Origin: Megalonaias nervosa
Taxonomy: Eukaryota > Mollusca > Bivalvia > Unionida > Unionidae
Direction: 5' to 3'
Length of the DNA stretch: 64,000 nt
Assembly: GCA_016617855.1 (NCBI GenBank)
Contig: JAECUM010009324.1
Span: forward strand, 1-64,000
This document shows, one piece after another, positions 60,401 through 64,000 of this stretch. The notes beneath the pieces were generated by a model. That model was not told where the DNA came from. It did no database searches and saw only the letters and a list, made by a program, of their open reading frames with translations. Both the position numbers and the translations under genes were made by a program. Each line of letters opens with the position of its first letter. Position 1 is the stretch's first letter.

Positions 60401-62087
60401 CATATAGATAAGCTGAAGATCTCCTTTGATTTTGTTAATTCATGGGATCTATGCATATTGATGAGATGAAGATCTCCTTTGATTTTGTTAAAGCATGGGA
60501 TCCATGCATATGGATCAGATGAAGATCTCCTTTGATTTTGTTAAAGTATGGGATCCATGCATATTGATGAGATGAAGATCTCCTTTGATTTTGTTAATGC
60601 ATGTGATCTGTGCATGTTGATGAGGTGAAGATCTCCTTTGATTTTGTTAATGCATGGGATCCATGCATTTTGATGAGGTGATCTTGCATGTGGTTGCCTG
60701 AGCTTGTTGCTACTCAAAAGACTACTTCTGATACAGTCTTGATCAGACATCGTAAATAGGCTGATATTGTCAAAATGTTAAAACTGTAAAACTTTCCTCC
60801 TGTAATAGCTTCCTGATGTCACACTGTGTCATTTTATATTAAAACAACTTAGTTGACTTTGGTTGGTTATATTTAGCCACATTGAATTAGTTGTTGTTGT
60901 TGTTATAGGGTTTAGCGCCTTTTTTCAGCACAAGATAAACTATACATGGCGGCCAGTATAAATGGTGGAGGAAGAACCCGGGGAAAACCCCAGAAAGAAC
61001 CACCAACCCACAAGAAGCTACCAGCAAGCTTTCTCACATACCCACATTGGCCATGCCTGAGACTCAAACCCATGCAGAAACAGGTGTGATGGCAGTGATC
61101 CGTAACAGTGAGCGTTTTAGACCACTCGGCCACTCGGGGGCCCCATTGAATTAGTGTAAGATGTTTTAATGTTGTATGGGTGCAATGTCTGATATTTTAT
61201 AACAAGTCACTTTGTCTTTATTTAGAGATGATTCTGCAGCCAGGCTGTTCAGCAATCTCTAAATTTTGCTTGATGAGACCTCATTAAACAAAAGTTTATT
61301 TGATCTAGGTTGAAATGTGGAAAGAAAATTTGTGTTTACATGGGAAGAAAATGGTGACAATAATATTTGTGTTTCAAAAGGTGTAGTATTTGCATACCTT
61401 TCCAACAGCTTGTACCTACCTACTGATTTTAAAAAGTCATCAAGGATATATACAAATATGCACAAAACCTTGGTCAGTTCATTTGTCAGTTTATAATTTC
61501 TAACCTGACTATTGTCAGGGAGTTTATCTCACACTGTTGTCTTTTTTGCATTTCAGTCCTTCAGAGTTTTTACTGTAAAAAATAAAACCCTCAGTCTGCT
61601 CGATGTCATTTTTCCATGCAATGAAATATATCACTTTTGTTGTCTGAAAAATACGGACTCACCCCCCCAAATATGGTGGCCTTCTTAGTGAAGAATCTCC
61701 CTGAGAATGCTAGAGGCCACATGGTGAGAAGCAGTTTAGAAATTATAAACTGATGAATGAAACAACTAAGTTTTGTCCATTTTTATTTCCTGGAAGCTTT
61801 TTCTTTTTAAAATTTGAATGGGATTACAAGCTGCCAGGGATAGATGAATACAGTAGTGCTGAATACAAAATCTCCACACCAGTAATCTTGTATTAAAACT
61901 GGTAACAATAAAGCTTGGACATCAATAATAAGGAATCTTCTGCCTCCATTTGACTCAGTTGCTGTCTTTTTCAGTGAAGTTTTCCAAACCAGCAGCCAGT
62001 AAGCAGAAATCCACCTCAAAGACAGCCAAACCCAAGGCAGCAGCCACCATTACCACTACAATCAAACCTTCCAAGGCTTGGAGGTAA
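15076..62087 (+). CDS. CCP110: CCP110 (CP110) ortholog, centriolar coiled-coil protein; whole coding span, 12 exons
   Basis: In vertebrates CP110 caps the distal end of centrioles with CEP97, controls centriole length and must leave the mother centriole before a cilium forms. The assignment rests on co-linear matches to vertebrate CP110 in exon order: an N-terminal block with GVPILPP and RREEMQRYKRLAM; a coiled coil RLIEQQKQQLEELFVQQRRE; AKFEKVTAAAKGFLTRCLL; SFQAETPIRSGTF with LLERIVAQ; LQAALLDIHEIFFV with SERM; and RLSAATLKALERKRKA. Starting at ATG 15076 the model has about 1737 codons, far longer than human CP110 (about 1000), mostly because of exon 3. All coding introns are GT-AG. Introns 1-7 are phase 0, 8-10 phase 2 and 11 phase 1. 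Exon 4 contains a frame break. Introns total about 42 kb and are full of mobile DNA. No other host gene was recognised between the exons. Confidence 0.9.
15214..19010 (+). other. CCP110 intron 1
   Basis: GT-AG, phase 0, 3.8 kb. It contains the pogo-like element at 15875-17130. The remainder shows only short, unsupported open frames. Confidence 0.8.
15875..17130. mobile_element. Pogo/Tigger-like DNA transposon, non-autonomous, 1256 bp
   Basis: The left end CAGTGGTCCCCTCTTATACTG and the right end AAGAGGAGGACTACAG are imperfect inverted repeats, flanked by TA on both sides (15873-15874 and 17131-17132), the expected Tc1/mariner-superfamily target. GGGTGGCC/GGTGGCCGTTC-like subterminal motifs followed by AAGAGGGGG or TTGAGGGG recur near both ends (about 15917-15955 and 16990-17125). 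This resembles pogo/Tigger elements, whose termini read CAGTGGAACCTC. The open frame at 16644-16874 shows no transposase motif, so the element appears internally deleted or replaced. Confidence 0.7.
19011..19139 (+). CDS. CCP110: CCP110 exon 2
   Basis: 43 codons, phase 0 at both ends, acceptor AATGTTTCAG and donor GTCAGT. It encodes LTAHRREEMQRYKRLAM, then RKENKSKVKRREELHARVQ and TIVAGVE, a basic helix corresponding to human IEKRKEMQQEKQKAL...LLTRVQEIL. In human CP110 this region includes a calmodulin-binding segment. The Arg/Lys-rich amphipathic character is kept here, but binding is only inferred. Confidence 0.9.
21777..21935. repeat. Left inverted terminal repeat of the DIRS-like element
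   Basis: It is the reverse complement of 27534-27685 with scattered mismatches. Shared blocks include AATATTAGCCTGCTACC, CTTATTGTCTA and a long block of near identity from CAAAGGGCAGTAACTC through CCTCCCCTTGATACC. Confidence 0.9.
22372..22975. repeat. Three diverged tandem units of about 200 bp inside the DIRS-like element
   Basis: Each unit contains ACAGTGTTTT or a similar block, GTGACCTAGTAATTTCAAC, a TACTAGTTTCTGCTTT-like block, CAGAGCATGGAA and a CATGAGTCCTGCTTTGTT-like block, in the same order. The units lie between the left terminal repeat and the first coding remnant, a plausible leader or regulatory region. Confidence 0.75.
23036..24143 (+). pseudogene. Possible gag-region remnant of the DIRS-like element
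   Basis: Overlapping open frames (about 23036-23367, 23506-23892 and 23793-24143) occupy the position of gag in DIRS elements. The composition changes sharply here from AT-rich to balanced, which supports former coding use. I recognise no motif in the translations, so the gag label rests on position only. Confidence 0.4.
24989..25774 (+). pseudogene. RNase H-like to recombinase N-terminal region of the DIRS-like element
   Basis: The longest surviving frame of the element (261 codons). Early on it carries NNTVVVTYILKQGGTR, like the DNTTVVAYINKQGGT motif of DIRS RNase H, then the conserved INCLAMRWNQQLP linker. Its C-terminal part (STRSAF...ASIPQMASFLRLFLEVKQL) resembles the start and core-binding part of the tyrosine recombinase. 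The two normally separate regions being in one frame may be chance after decay. Not a host gene. Confidence 0.65.
25800..27060 (+). pseudogene. Tyrosine-recombinase remnant with an internal duplication
   Basis: A block near 25800-26040 (TWLDSFKLLAYTSVKF...) is a diverged duplicate of 26217-26517 (TWLNLSKFEPLAHASIKF...), visible in both DNA and translation. The second copy continues to KTCFLIALAFTCGISELHAL. Active relatives have an Arg just before SE(L/I) at this place; here the residues are G-I, so the first catalytic Arg appears lost. The H-x-x-R box (AHKIRA, about 26927-26944) and the nucleophile region (SFYFRDLA, about 27031-27054) survive in another frame, with one stop between them. Confidence 0.7.
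27209..27269. repeat. (TGTA)n microsatellite
   Basis: TATG/TGTA tetranucleotide run inside the 3' part of the DIRS-like element. Confidence 0.95.
27534..27685. repeat. Right inverted terminal repeat of the DIRS-like element
   Basis: Inverted counterpart of 21777-21935, containing GGTATCAAGGGGAGGTAATG, GAGTTACTGCCCTTTG and GGTAGCAGGCTAATATT. Confidence 0.9.
27715..28079. repeat. Diverged tandem array, about 139-bp units, continuing after the hAT insertion
   Basis: Recurring blocks are GATGGCTGGTATTTGAGGTA-like at about 27720, 27858 and 27998, followed by AGGTCAA-rich sequence and a CACTGAAAGAAGAAAAATGG-like block. The last unit is cut by the hAT element, and its continuation (GAAGAAGAAAAGTGGTC) resumes at 30583. 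Confidence 0.7.
28080..30574. mobile_element. hAT-type DNA transposon, family C, copy 1 (2495 bp)
   Basis: The termini are TAGGGGTGAAATGATTC at the left and ATCGTTTCACCCCTA at the right, giving a 15-bp inverted repeat with one mismatch. CTGTGACT flanks both sides exactly (28072-28079 and 30575-30582), the 8-bp duplication expected of hAT. The interior matches copy 2 (55295-58125) almost throughout. Open frames at 28756-29061 and 29911-30246 (- strand) have no motif I recognise and may be non-coding, so it is either a decayed or a non-autonomous element. Confidence 0.85.
31290..31690 (-). mobile_element. Mariner/Tc1-type transposase fragment
   Basis: On the - strand, WFHHFKNSYKSMEDDTCSGR (about 31670-31610) resembles the mariner W(F/H)xRFKxGRxSxxDDPRSGRP block, and RLTGDETWNYF (about 31375-31340) matches the TGDE(T/S)W motif holding the first catalytic Asp. 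The expected stretch between them is shortened, there are stops, and the second half of the catalytic domain was not found. Confidence 0.65.
31962..32205 (+). mobile_element. tRNA-derived SINE, family A, copy 2, with 15-bp target duplication
   Basis: ATAATATCCCTTGTA occurs exactly at both ends (31947-31961 and 32206-32220). The head GGGCCCCAAGTGGCCTAAAC and a good B box GGGTTCGAGTCTC indicate a Ser/Leu-type tRNA origin. The body holds GGTCGGTGGTTCTTTCCG and GGTTCTTCCTCCACC, possibly a conserved central domain as in mollusc SINEs. The tail is (CAA)n. The best-preserved copy in the window. Confidence 0.9.
32531..32567. repeat. (GT)n microsatellite
   Basis: Uninterrupted GT run. Cys-Val runs in translations here are artefacts. 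Confidence 0.95.
32671..32716. repeat. (AT)n microsatellite
   Basis: Uninterrupted AT run of about 46 bp. Confidence 0.95.
33356..33446. repeat. Compound (TA)n-(CA)n microsatellite
   Basis: TA run at 33356-33392, followed by a mainly CA run to 33446. Confidence 0.95.
33824..34075. repeat. Tandem repeat, 83 bp x 3
   Basis: Units start GTACCACACATTTTC near 33824, 33907 and 33991 and share AAGATGGTCATACTGACC and GATACCTGATAC. More diverged relatives (CACACTTACA, GCATCTTGATAAGT) occur at about 33300-33760. Confidence 0.85.
34157..34350 (+). mobile_element. tRNA-derived SINE, family A, copy 3 (shortened)
   Basis: CTAGTGGTCTAAGGCACTC and TTACAGATCACTGACATCTC match the head, but the B-box segment is deleted. 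The GGTTGGTGGCTCTTCC and GGTTCTTCCTCCACC body and the GGCATTAAGCCC end remain. Confidence 0.75.
34650..34898 (+). mobile_element. tRNA-derived SINE, family A, copy 4
   Basis: Full-length copy from GGGGGCCCCTGGTGGCCAAG to GGCATTAAACCCC plus an A-rich tail. Near-matching flanks CTACTTTAT and CTTCTTTAT suggest a worn target duplication. Confidence 0.85.
34984..35003. repeat. (GGTA)n microsatellite
   Basis: Short GGTA/GGTG run. Confidence 0.85.
35612..35975. repeat. Diverged tandem array, about 145-bp units (family D, first site)
   Basis: A TTTTCACCAGAAGACTTCTT-like block recurs near 35631, 35771 and 35917, each followed by GTGTCTAGTTGGTCC-like sequence and AATGAAAATGGTACCAATC. The same family recurs at 58490-59110 in intron 10. 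Confidence 0.75.
36510..40412 (+). CDS. CCP110: CCP110 exon 3, a 1301-codon central exon
   Basis: Acceptor TTTTTCCAG ends at 36509 and donor GTCAGT starts at 40413; both are phase 0. Most of the exon (residues about 90-1160) is Ser/Thr-, Lys- and acid-rich and probably disordered, with numerous SP/TP sites, fitting a CDK substrate. More ordered islands are SIEQLQSAAAELFPFPITEE (about 415-475), YVSLVNYVTEVQTDYVK and RRGSYTLDEPS (about 931). Near the end (residues about 1163-1217) lies a coiled coil, EEILQIRMTQYDIFRTRL then IEQQKQQLEELFVQQRREQ, the counterpart of human [20 protein letters not shown]. A Gln-rich repeat follows, then a basic stretch (RTEKEKSKRKTGG). The whole exon is one open frame. 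It accounts for the extra length over human CP110. Confidence 0.9.
40018..40165 (+). repeat. CCP110: Coding tandem repeat, about 30-33 bp x 5, in exon 3
   Basis: Units encode variants of (N/D)LQTQH/Q plus a Ser/Thr linker: NLQTQHKLTSS, NLQSQHRSAS, DLKTQQNSTS, DLQTQQASGS and NLQVQQQ. It sits after the coiled coil and keeps the reading frame, so copy number could vary without breaking the protein. Confidence 0.85.
40413..41156 (+). other. CCP110 intron 3
   Basis: GT-AG, phase 0, 744 bp. No repeat or element recognised apart from a short GTATGTATGTA run near 40629. Confidence 0.8.
41157..41437 (+). CDS. CCP110: CCP110 exon 4, with internal frame break
   Basis: Acceptor CTACCTGCAG ends at 41156 and donor GTGAGT starts at 41438. 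From the acceptor, frame one gives GPVNITTADHTLDVG and SSFAKEVQNN, then runs to a stop at 41373-41375. The 3' part reads in another frame, STPNPYNKEYTMPVAMV and VVQYQHLIIPEE, which joins exon 5 in phase 0. That second frame is closed upstream by TGA at 41270-41272. The exon is 281 nt, not a multiple of three, although both neighbouring introns are phase 0. So one base appears missing (or two extra) between 41273 and 41372. No plausible micro-intron lies there. This segment has no strong human match. Confidence 0.7.
41438..42772 (+). other. CCP110 intron 4
   Basis: GT-AG, phase 0, 1.3 kb. Stretch 41730-42000 carries sequence related to the diverged array in intron 6 (ACCTCTGAACC, TTTGACAGAA and CAAATGATTCCAGTCTG blocks). 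A minisatellite follows at 42208. Confidence 0.8.
42208..42576. repeat. Minisatellite, about 37 bp x 10
   Basis: The core unit TATAATGTACCAATCATGAT followed by ACTCTGTCAGGTG recurs with substitutions and some shortened units. Confidence 0.9.
42773..42889 (+). CDS. CCP110: CCP110 exon 5
   Basis: 39 codons, phase 0 at both ends, acceptor TTCTTTTTACAG and donor GTAAGT. The translation VYHSSMEAKFEKVTAAAKGF, LTRCLL... matches human [24 protein letters not shown] closely. The [11 protein letters not shown]-like helix resembles an IQ-type calmodulin-binding element. Confidence 0.95.
42895..43620. repeat. Diverged tandem array, about 155-bp units (family E, first site), in intron 5
   Basis: GACAAATCACTTTGATGC-like blocks recur near 42904, 43053, 43217 and 43369, each followed by a GAGTTATTGCCCTTTTTGTC-like block and CTTGTAG. 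A related array lies at 59160-59720 in intron 10. Confidence 0.75.
43621..44029 (+). other. 3' part of CCP110 intron 5
   Basis: Intron 5 spans 42890-44029 (GT-AG, phase 0). After the tandem array nothing is recognised before the acceptor at 44029. Confidence 0.7.
44030..44131 (+). CDS. CCP110: CCP110 exon 6
   Basis: 34 codons, phase 0 at both ends, acceptor TTTTTCCTCAG and donor GTACAG. The translation DTRRFAFSFQAETPIRSGTF and LLERIVAQ aligns without gaps to human [20 protein letters not shown] and LQERVLAQ. Confidence 0.95.
44215..44860. repeat. Diverged tandem array, about 140-bp units, in intron 6
   Basis: Blocks such as AAAACCTCTTGATCAG, TTTGACAGTATCTTG and AAATGATACCAATCTGCC recur with heavy divergence. 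A short exact duplication (TTTTTTGATACAGCTTAATA) lies near 44684 and 44712. Intron 6 is 44132-45495, GT-AG, phase 0; from 44860 to 45495 nothing else is recognised. Confidence 0.55.
45496..45612 (+). CDS. CCP110: CCP110 exon 7
   Basis: 39 codons, phase 0 at both ends, acceptor TTCATTTTTACAG and donor GTATGT. LQAALLDIHEIFFVIPTSER and MAIIAHSRMLQQ match human [20 protein letters not shown] and MSILHHDREVRK. Confidence 0.95.
45868..46060. repeat. Minisatellite, about 64-bp units, small cluster
   Basis: Two to three diverged units with CATGCCATCACACA and GGACTGTGCTGG, the same family as the larger array at 47355. Confidence 0.75.
47355..47975. repeat. Minisatellite, about 64 bp x 10
   Basis: Units run TTATATTGATCAAACATGCC, ATCACACAACATGGACTGTG, CTGGAATTTGAATTGATAGC in order, with scattered substitutions and small indels. 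Confidence 0.9.
48390..48453. repeat. (TA)n microsatellite
   Basis: About 64 bp of uninterrupted TA, the longest in the window. Confidence 0.95.
49839..49924 (+). CDS. CCP110: CCP110 exon 8
   Basis: Starts after acceptor ATCTCTTTCAG and ends in phase 2 before GTATCCTTT. ESVSEGVSRSQPRLSAATLK and ALERKRKA match human [20 protein letters not shown]. The unusual donor is discussed under intron 8. Confidence 0.9.
50287..50503. mobile_element. Palindromic MITE, family B, copy 4
   Basis: GTACCATATATACTCACTTT at the left and AAGCGAGTATATATGGTAC at the right are near-perfect inverted ends. The interior matches the other copies, with an added CGGCATAATGTAC duplication near 50355. Confidence 0.8.
50635..50874. 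repeat. Minisatellite, 36 bp x about 7, in the U12-type intron
   Basis: The unit CATATTTCACTCATTGTTTC followed by CATACAATTACCAGGT is almost invariant. One unit is shortened to 26 bp. All three + frames stay open across it, giving spurious repeat ORFs. Confidence 0.95.
51239..51334 (+). CDS. CCP110: CCP110 exon 9
   Basis: Completes the split Gln codon from exon 8, then EAEEAVFGVFRPQSAPPRTS and SPHANACSTDF. Ends in phase 2 before a strong donor GTAAGC. It is weakly conserved but keeps an open frame from exon 8 into exon 10. The short U12-style acceptor defines the start. Confidence 0.8.
51335..52647 (+). other. CCP110 intron 9
   Basis: GT-AG, phase 2, 1.3 kb. It contains a tRNA-derived insertion at 51950. 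The rest shows nothing recognised. Confidence 0.8.
51950..52140 (+). mobile_element. tRNA-derived SINE-like element, copy 2
   Basis: The head has TAGCTCTCTTGGTAGAGC (A box, D arm), a CTCATAA anticodon loop and GGTTTGATACC (B box). It continues into a non-tRNA body containing CCCAGGCCAGCCC and ends near GTTGTTTAAACAAAC. The head is the same family as the - strand fragment at 13520. Stem mismatches argue against a working tRNA gene. Confidence 0.65.
52648..52710 (+). CDS. CCP110: CCP110 exon 10
   Basis: Starts after acceptor TTTCTCCAG, completes the Arg codon from exon 9 and encodes ALRPLQGQISPIRSHSQAST, similar in spacing and residues to human [20 protein letters not shown]. Ends in phase 2 before GTGAGG. 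Confidence 0.85.
52880..55290. repeat. Diverged tandem array, about 160-165-bp units, continuing after the hAT at 58134-58330
   Basis: Each unit holds a CTTGATGGATTTTGTTCATA-like block, CTTGGGATGAATCATT, CAATTCATTCTGCAACATGC and TTGGGGTCAAGGTCACAGTC. Unit starts fall near 52920, 53080, 53246, 53409, 53575, 53808, 54738, 54872, 55026 and 55187. Around 53900-54700 the pattern fades. Confidence 0.8.
55295..58125. mobile_element. hAT-type DNA transposon, family C, copy 2 (2831 bp)
   Basis: Ends TAGGGGTGAAACGATTC and TATCATTTCACTCCTA. The 8-bp flanks ATAATTTG and ATAATATG differ at one base, a worn hAT target duplication. The interior aligns with copy 1, including TAATAACCAC, AAATCCCAAATGTCTGA-like and CTTCACTAACAAAT blocks. 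It contains its own near-exact direct repeat of about 104 bp (about 56945-57048 and 57049-57152), with shared blocks AATTTCCCAACATAATC-like and CAGAACAATATTGATAC. No recognised transposase motif. Confidence 0.8.
58490..59110. repeat. Diverged tandem array, about 145-bp units (family D, second site)
   Basis: TTTTCACCAGAAGACTTCTT-like blocks recur near 58491, 58638, 58785, 58906 and 59048, with ATGGTGCCAATCTGA and ATGGCCACCACAATGGCCAT between them. Same family as the intron 2 array at 35612. Confidence 0.8.
59160..59720. repeat. Diverged tandem array (family E, second site)
   Basis: GAGTTATTGCCCTTTTTGTC near 59188 and related blocks near 59571 and 59700, with AAATCATTGTGTTCCCTC and TGAAATTTGGTGATATTATG between, match the intron 5 array at 42895. 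Confidence 0.7.
59725..59868. mobile_element. Palindromic MITE, family B, copy 5 (left end missing)
   Basis: Begins inside the element at GTCTATGCAGTTTGTTAGG and runs to the right end CTTATAAGCGAGAATATACGG. Confidence 0.75.
60159..60226 (+). CDS. CCP110: CCP110 exon 11
   Basis: Acceptor TTTTTCTTTTCAG. Completes an Arg codon, then ENKERPKTAPERGAKVPRKT AL in a basic, low-complexity tail like the human C-terminus (KTSVKGVVQNRQKPSQSR). Ends in phase 1 before GTAGTA. Confidence 0.85.
60359..60685. repeat. Minisatellite, 53 bp x 6
   Basis: The unit GAAGATCTCCTTTGATTTTG, then TTAATGCATGGGATCCATGC and ATATTGATGAGAT, includes a near-palindrome GCATGGGATCCATGC. The flanks on both sides (GTGATCTTGC...GAGCTTGTT) are also duplicated. 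Confidence 0.95.
60892..61143 (-). mobile_element. tRNA-derived SINE, family A, copy 5, with 12-bp target duplication
   Basis: CATTGAATTAGT flanks both ends (60880-60891 and 61144-61155). On the - strand it reads from GGGCCCCCGAGTGGCCGAGT through B box GGGTTTGAGTCTC to a (CAA)n tail. It has the clearest A box (GTGGCCGAGTGGTC), pointing to a Ser/Leu-type tRNA ancestor. Confidence 0.9.
61975..62087 (+). CDS. CCP110: CCP110 exon 12 (last coding exon, TAA at 62085-62087)
   Basis: Acceptor GCTGTCTTTTTCAG. Completes a Val codon, then KFSKPAASKQKSTSKTAKPK and AAATITTTIKPSKAWR before TAA. A Lys/Ser/Ala-rich tail closes the protein, as in human CP110, although the residues are not conserved. Confidence 0.85.
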
Positions 62088-62459
62088 CAGGATGACACTG
62101 GACTCGCTACATGGGGACCATCCTTTCTTCAGTTTGTGACATTGTGGACATCTCTCTGTAGATAAACCTCTCTCCAAGAACAAATCCTGCATTTCTTATG
62201 ATAAAATCAATCTTGACAAGTAATATATTTGATGTAGATCAGAAATGCATTGAGAAGTTAATGAATTATTGATAAGCTACACTGAAAATAGTGCATCAAG
62301 TTTATTGTGGATAACAAACAGAGAGAAATTGGCAAGATTTTGACATGTAGGCTTTAACTTGCAGTTTGTACATCAGAAGTCAGAAACTGGGTTTAAGTTT
62401 TTTACGTATATTTTAAGATGTACATTATACCAAAAAAGATGGTGAAATTAAAGCAATCT

Positions 62460-62918
62460 TACCATTTCCAAGACTACTTATCATTGAAGAGGACACCTTC
62501 CCTCTCTAGGACTACTCATGATAGAGGAGCACTCCTTCCCTCTCCAGAACTAATGATAGAAGAGGACTTCTTGCCTCTCCAGAACTTCTTATGATAGGAA
62601 AGGACTCCTTCCCGCTTAACGACCACTCATGGCAGAAAAACACGCCTTTCCTCTCCAGGACTACTCGTGACAGAAGAGGACTCCTCTCCAGGACTACTCA
62701 TGATAGAAGAAGACTCCTTGCTTCTCCAGGATTACTCATGCTAGAAGAGGGATCCTTCCCTCACCAGAACTACTCCTAATAGAAGAGGACTCCATCCCTC
62801 TCCAGGACTACTCATGATAAAAGAGGAATCATTCCTTCTTCAGAACTACTCATGATTGAAATTGACTCCCACCACAACCACCCCTTTCCCAGGATTATTC
62901 ATCATACAAGAAGACCTT
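62460..62918. repeat. Minisatellite, about 38 bp x 11-12, in the 3' flank
   Basis: The unit CCTCTCCAGGACTACTCATG, then ATAGAAGAGGACTCCTTC, recurs with substitutions and one or two shortened units. It is purine/pyrimidine-asymmetric. Confidence 0.95.
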
Positions 62919-63284
62919 GCCATTAAAATGTTACTGATCTCTTGGTGGTGGCTTATAGTAACATACTAGTATTTCTTATTAAATTCTTGGACTGTTCCAT
63001 TATGTTTTGCATAAGTTATATCAAGAGGGTACTTTTCATGAACATTACTGAACTCATACCATCAGTAGTTCATAAAGAAATTAAAATCTTCATGGATATG
63101 AATATTACATGTGAATATTCTGTTGATAGAAATTTTTTTTGTTTTAATGCACATGTATTGCACAACATTCCAAATAGATTTGACCATTATGTAACCATAG
63201 ACAACTGAAAATTATTCATGGCCTTGTTTATTCACATACTGGAGCACATTGTAAAGAAAAGACATTTGCAATTGCATGAGAACT

Positions 63285-63290
63285 TCTGTC

Positions 63291-63334
<44 letters not shown>
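63285..63334. repeat. (TG)n microsatellite
   Basis: About 50 bp of TG, preceded by TCTGTC. Confidence 0.95.
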
Positions 63335-63336
<2 letters not shown>

Positions 63337-63849
63337 TAATTTGAAAGAAGTCTGACATTCAGTTTAAGTAATTTGAAAGTGAAAAATTACATGTATAGAT
63401 ATTGTCTGTATATGAGATCAAAGATTTATCTGTGAAATTTTCTACTTACATTTTCTGTAAAGGGTAGAAGTGCCAGTAGATTTCTGTTCTACAGTGTGTG
63501 AAAAACAATGAAACCAACAGGAATAATTGTTGGAGAGGAAAAGTGAGTTGAAATGTATTGGATTCATCTGCTTTTGTTCATTAGAACTTACTTTAATAGC
63601 ACCTGTCTGAAAATTATAACCTCACTGAGGTCATATAACAGAAAAGGTCACATAAATTTTTTGTTACTAGATGTTTTATGATAGGGACTTTGATTTTGCA
63701 TACTGTATTTTTTCATATATTATACTACACCTACAGAGGTTTTTTCTACCAGAGATTTCAAGCAGACAGCATTGACACGGATCTGCTTACACATTATTCC
63801 ATAGTAGATCTAGTTCTATGCTTTTCATAATGGCATCTTTCTATGTATC

Positions 63850-63855
63850 AATAAA
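63850..63855 (+). terminator. Candidate distal polyadenylation signal AATAAA
   Basis: Canonical hexamer in the correct orientation downstream of the CCP110 stop. Transcript evidence would be required to assign it. Confidence 0.3.
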
Positions 63856-64000
63856 TACAATATTCAGATTTTTGTTTCATATAAGAGTTCCTGATGAGTG
63901 TGAAGATAACTTCAGTGACTTAACAAGCTCAGATCCCACAATGGAATGAACTGAGTTCAGCTTTAAAGTAGCTGTCAGAAAATATATTGTGCATTGCGAA

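Larger units (their letters stand above)
60227..61974 (+). other. CCP110 intron 11
   Basis: GT-AG, phase 1, 1.7 kb. It contains a 53-bp minisatellite and a - strand SINE. From 61156 to 61974 nothing else is recognised. Confidence 0.8.
62088..63855 (+). other. Probable 3' UTR / downstream flank of CCP110
   Basis: No further coding exon is seen. An ATTAAA lies at 62447-62452 and a canonical AATAAA at 63850-63855, the first near and the second 1.8 kb from the stop. Which, if either, is used cannot be told from sequence. Confidence 0.45.

Overview
This is an AT-rich animal nuclear genomic window, not a bacterial one. It has large introns, GT-AG splice junctions, (TA)n and (CA)n microsatellites, tRNA-derived SINEs and many kinds of transposon remnant. 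The diverged tandem repeats carrying GGTCAAGGTCAC and GAGTTATTGCCCTTTTTGTC resemble intronic repeats I associate with bivalve molluscs. My best guess is a lophotrochozoan, probably a bivalve; this comes from memory of such genomes and was not searched.

The window holds essentially one gene: an ortholog of CCP110 (CP110), the centriolar coiled-coil protein that caps the distal end of centrioles and restrains cilium assembly. I can trace twelve coding exons on the + strand from 15076 to 62087. Both conserved ends match vertebrate CP110: the N-terminal block in exons 1-2, and the coiled coil plus C-terminal block at the end of exon 3 and in exons 5-10. The middle is a single 1301-codon exon of low-complexity, Ser- and acid-rich sequence. 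This makes the predicted protein about 1737 residues, against roughly 1000 in human.

Two details stand out. Exon 4 is 281 nt long between phase-0 introns and changes reading frame internally, so the sequence carries an indel (assembly error, allele or real lesion). Intron 8 has the hallmarks of a minor-spliceosome (U12-type) intron: a GTATCCTTT donor and a TCCTTAAT branch site 10 nt from the acceptor.

Layout: 1-15 kb is upstream DNA with one possible terminal exon of another gene (376-555), a hAT/TTF-type gene remnant, a GC-rich hAT MITE with a perfect 8-bp target duplication, a Penelope-like reverse-transcriptase fossil, a palindromic MITE family and a SINE. Intron 1 holds a pogo/Tigger-like element. 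Intron 2 (17.4 kb) holds a decayed DIRS-type tyrosine-recombinase retroelement with inverted terminal repeats, a hAT-type element with an 8-bp target duplication, a mariner/Tc1 fragment and three SINEs. Introns 3-11 hold minisatellites, diverged arrays of about 145-165 bp units, a second copy of the same hAT family (intron 10) and another SINE. The 3' flank carries a 38-bp minisatellite.

I found no operon, CRISPR array or novel multi-gene system. The points most worth follow-up are the U12 intron, the exon-4 frame break, the DIRS element and the paired hAT copies nested in tandem arrays.
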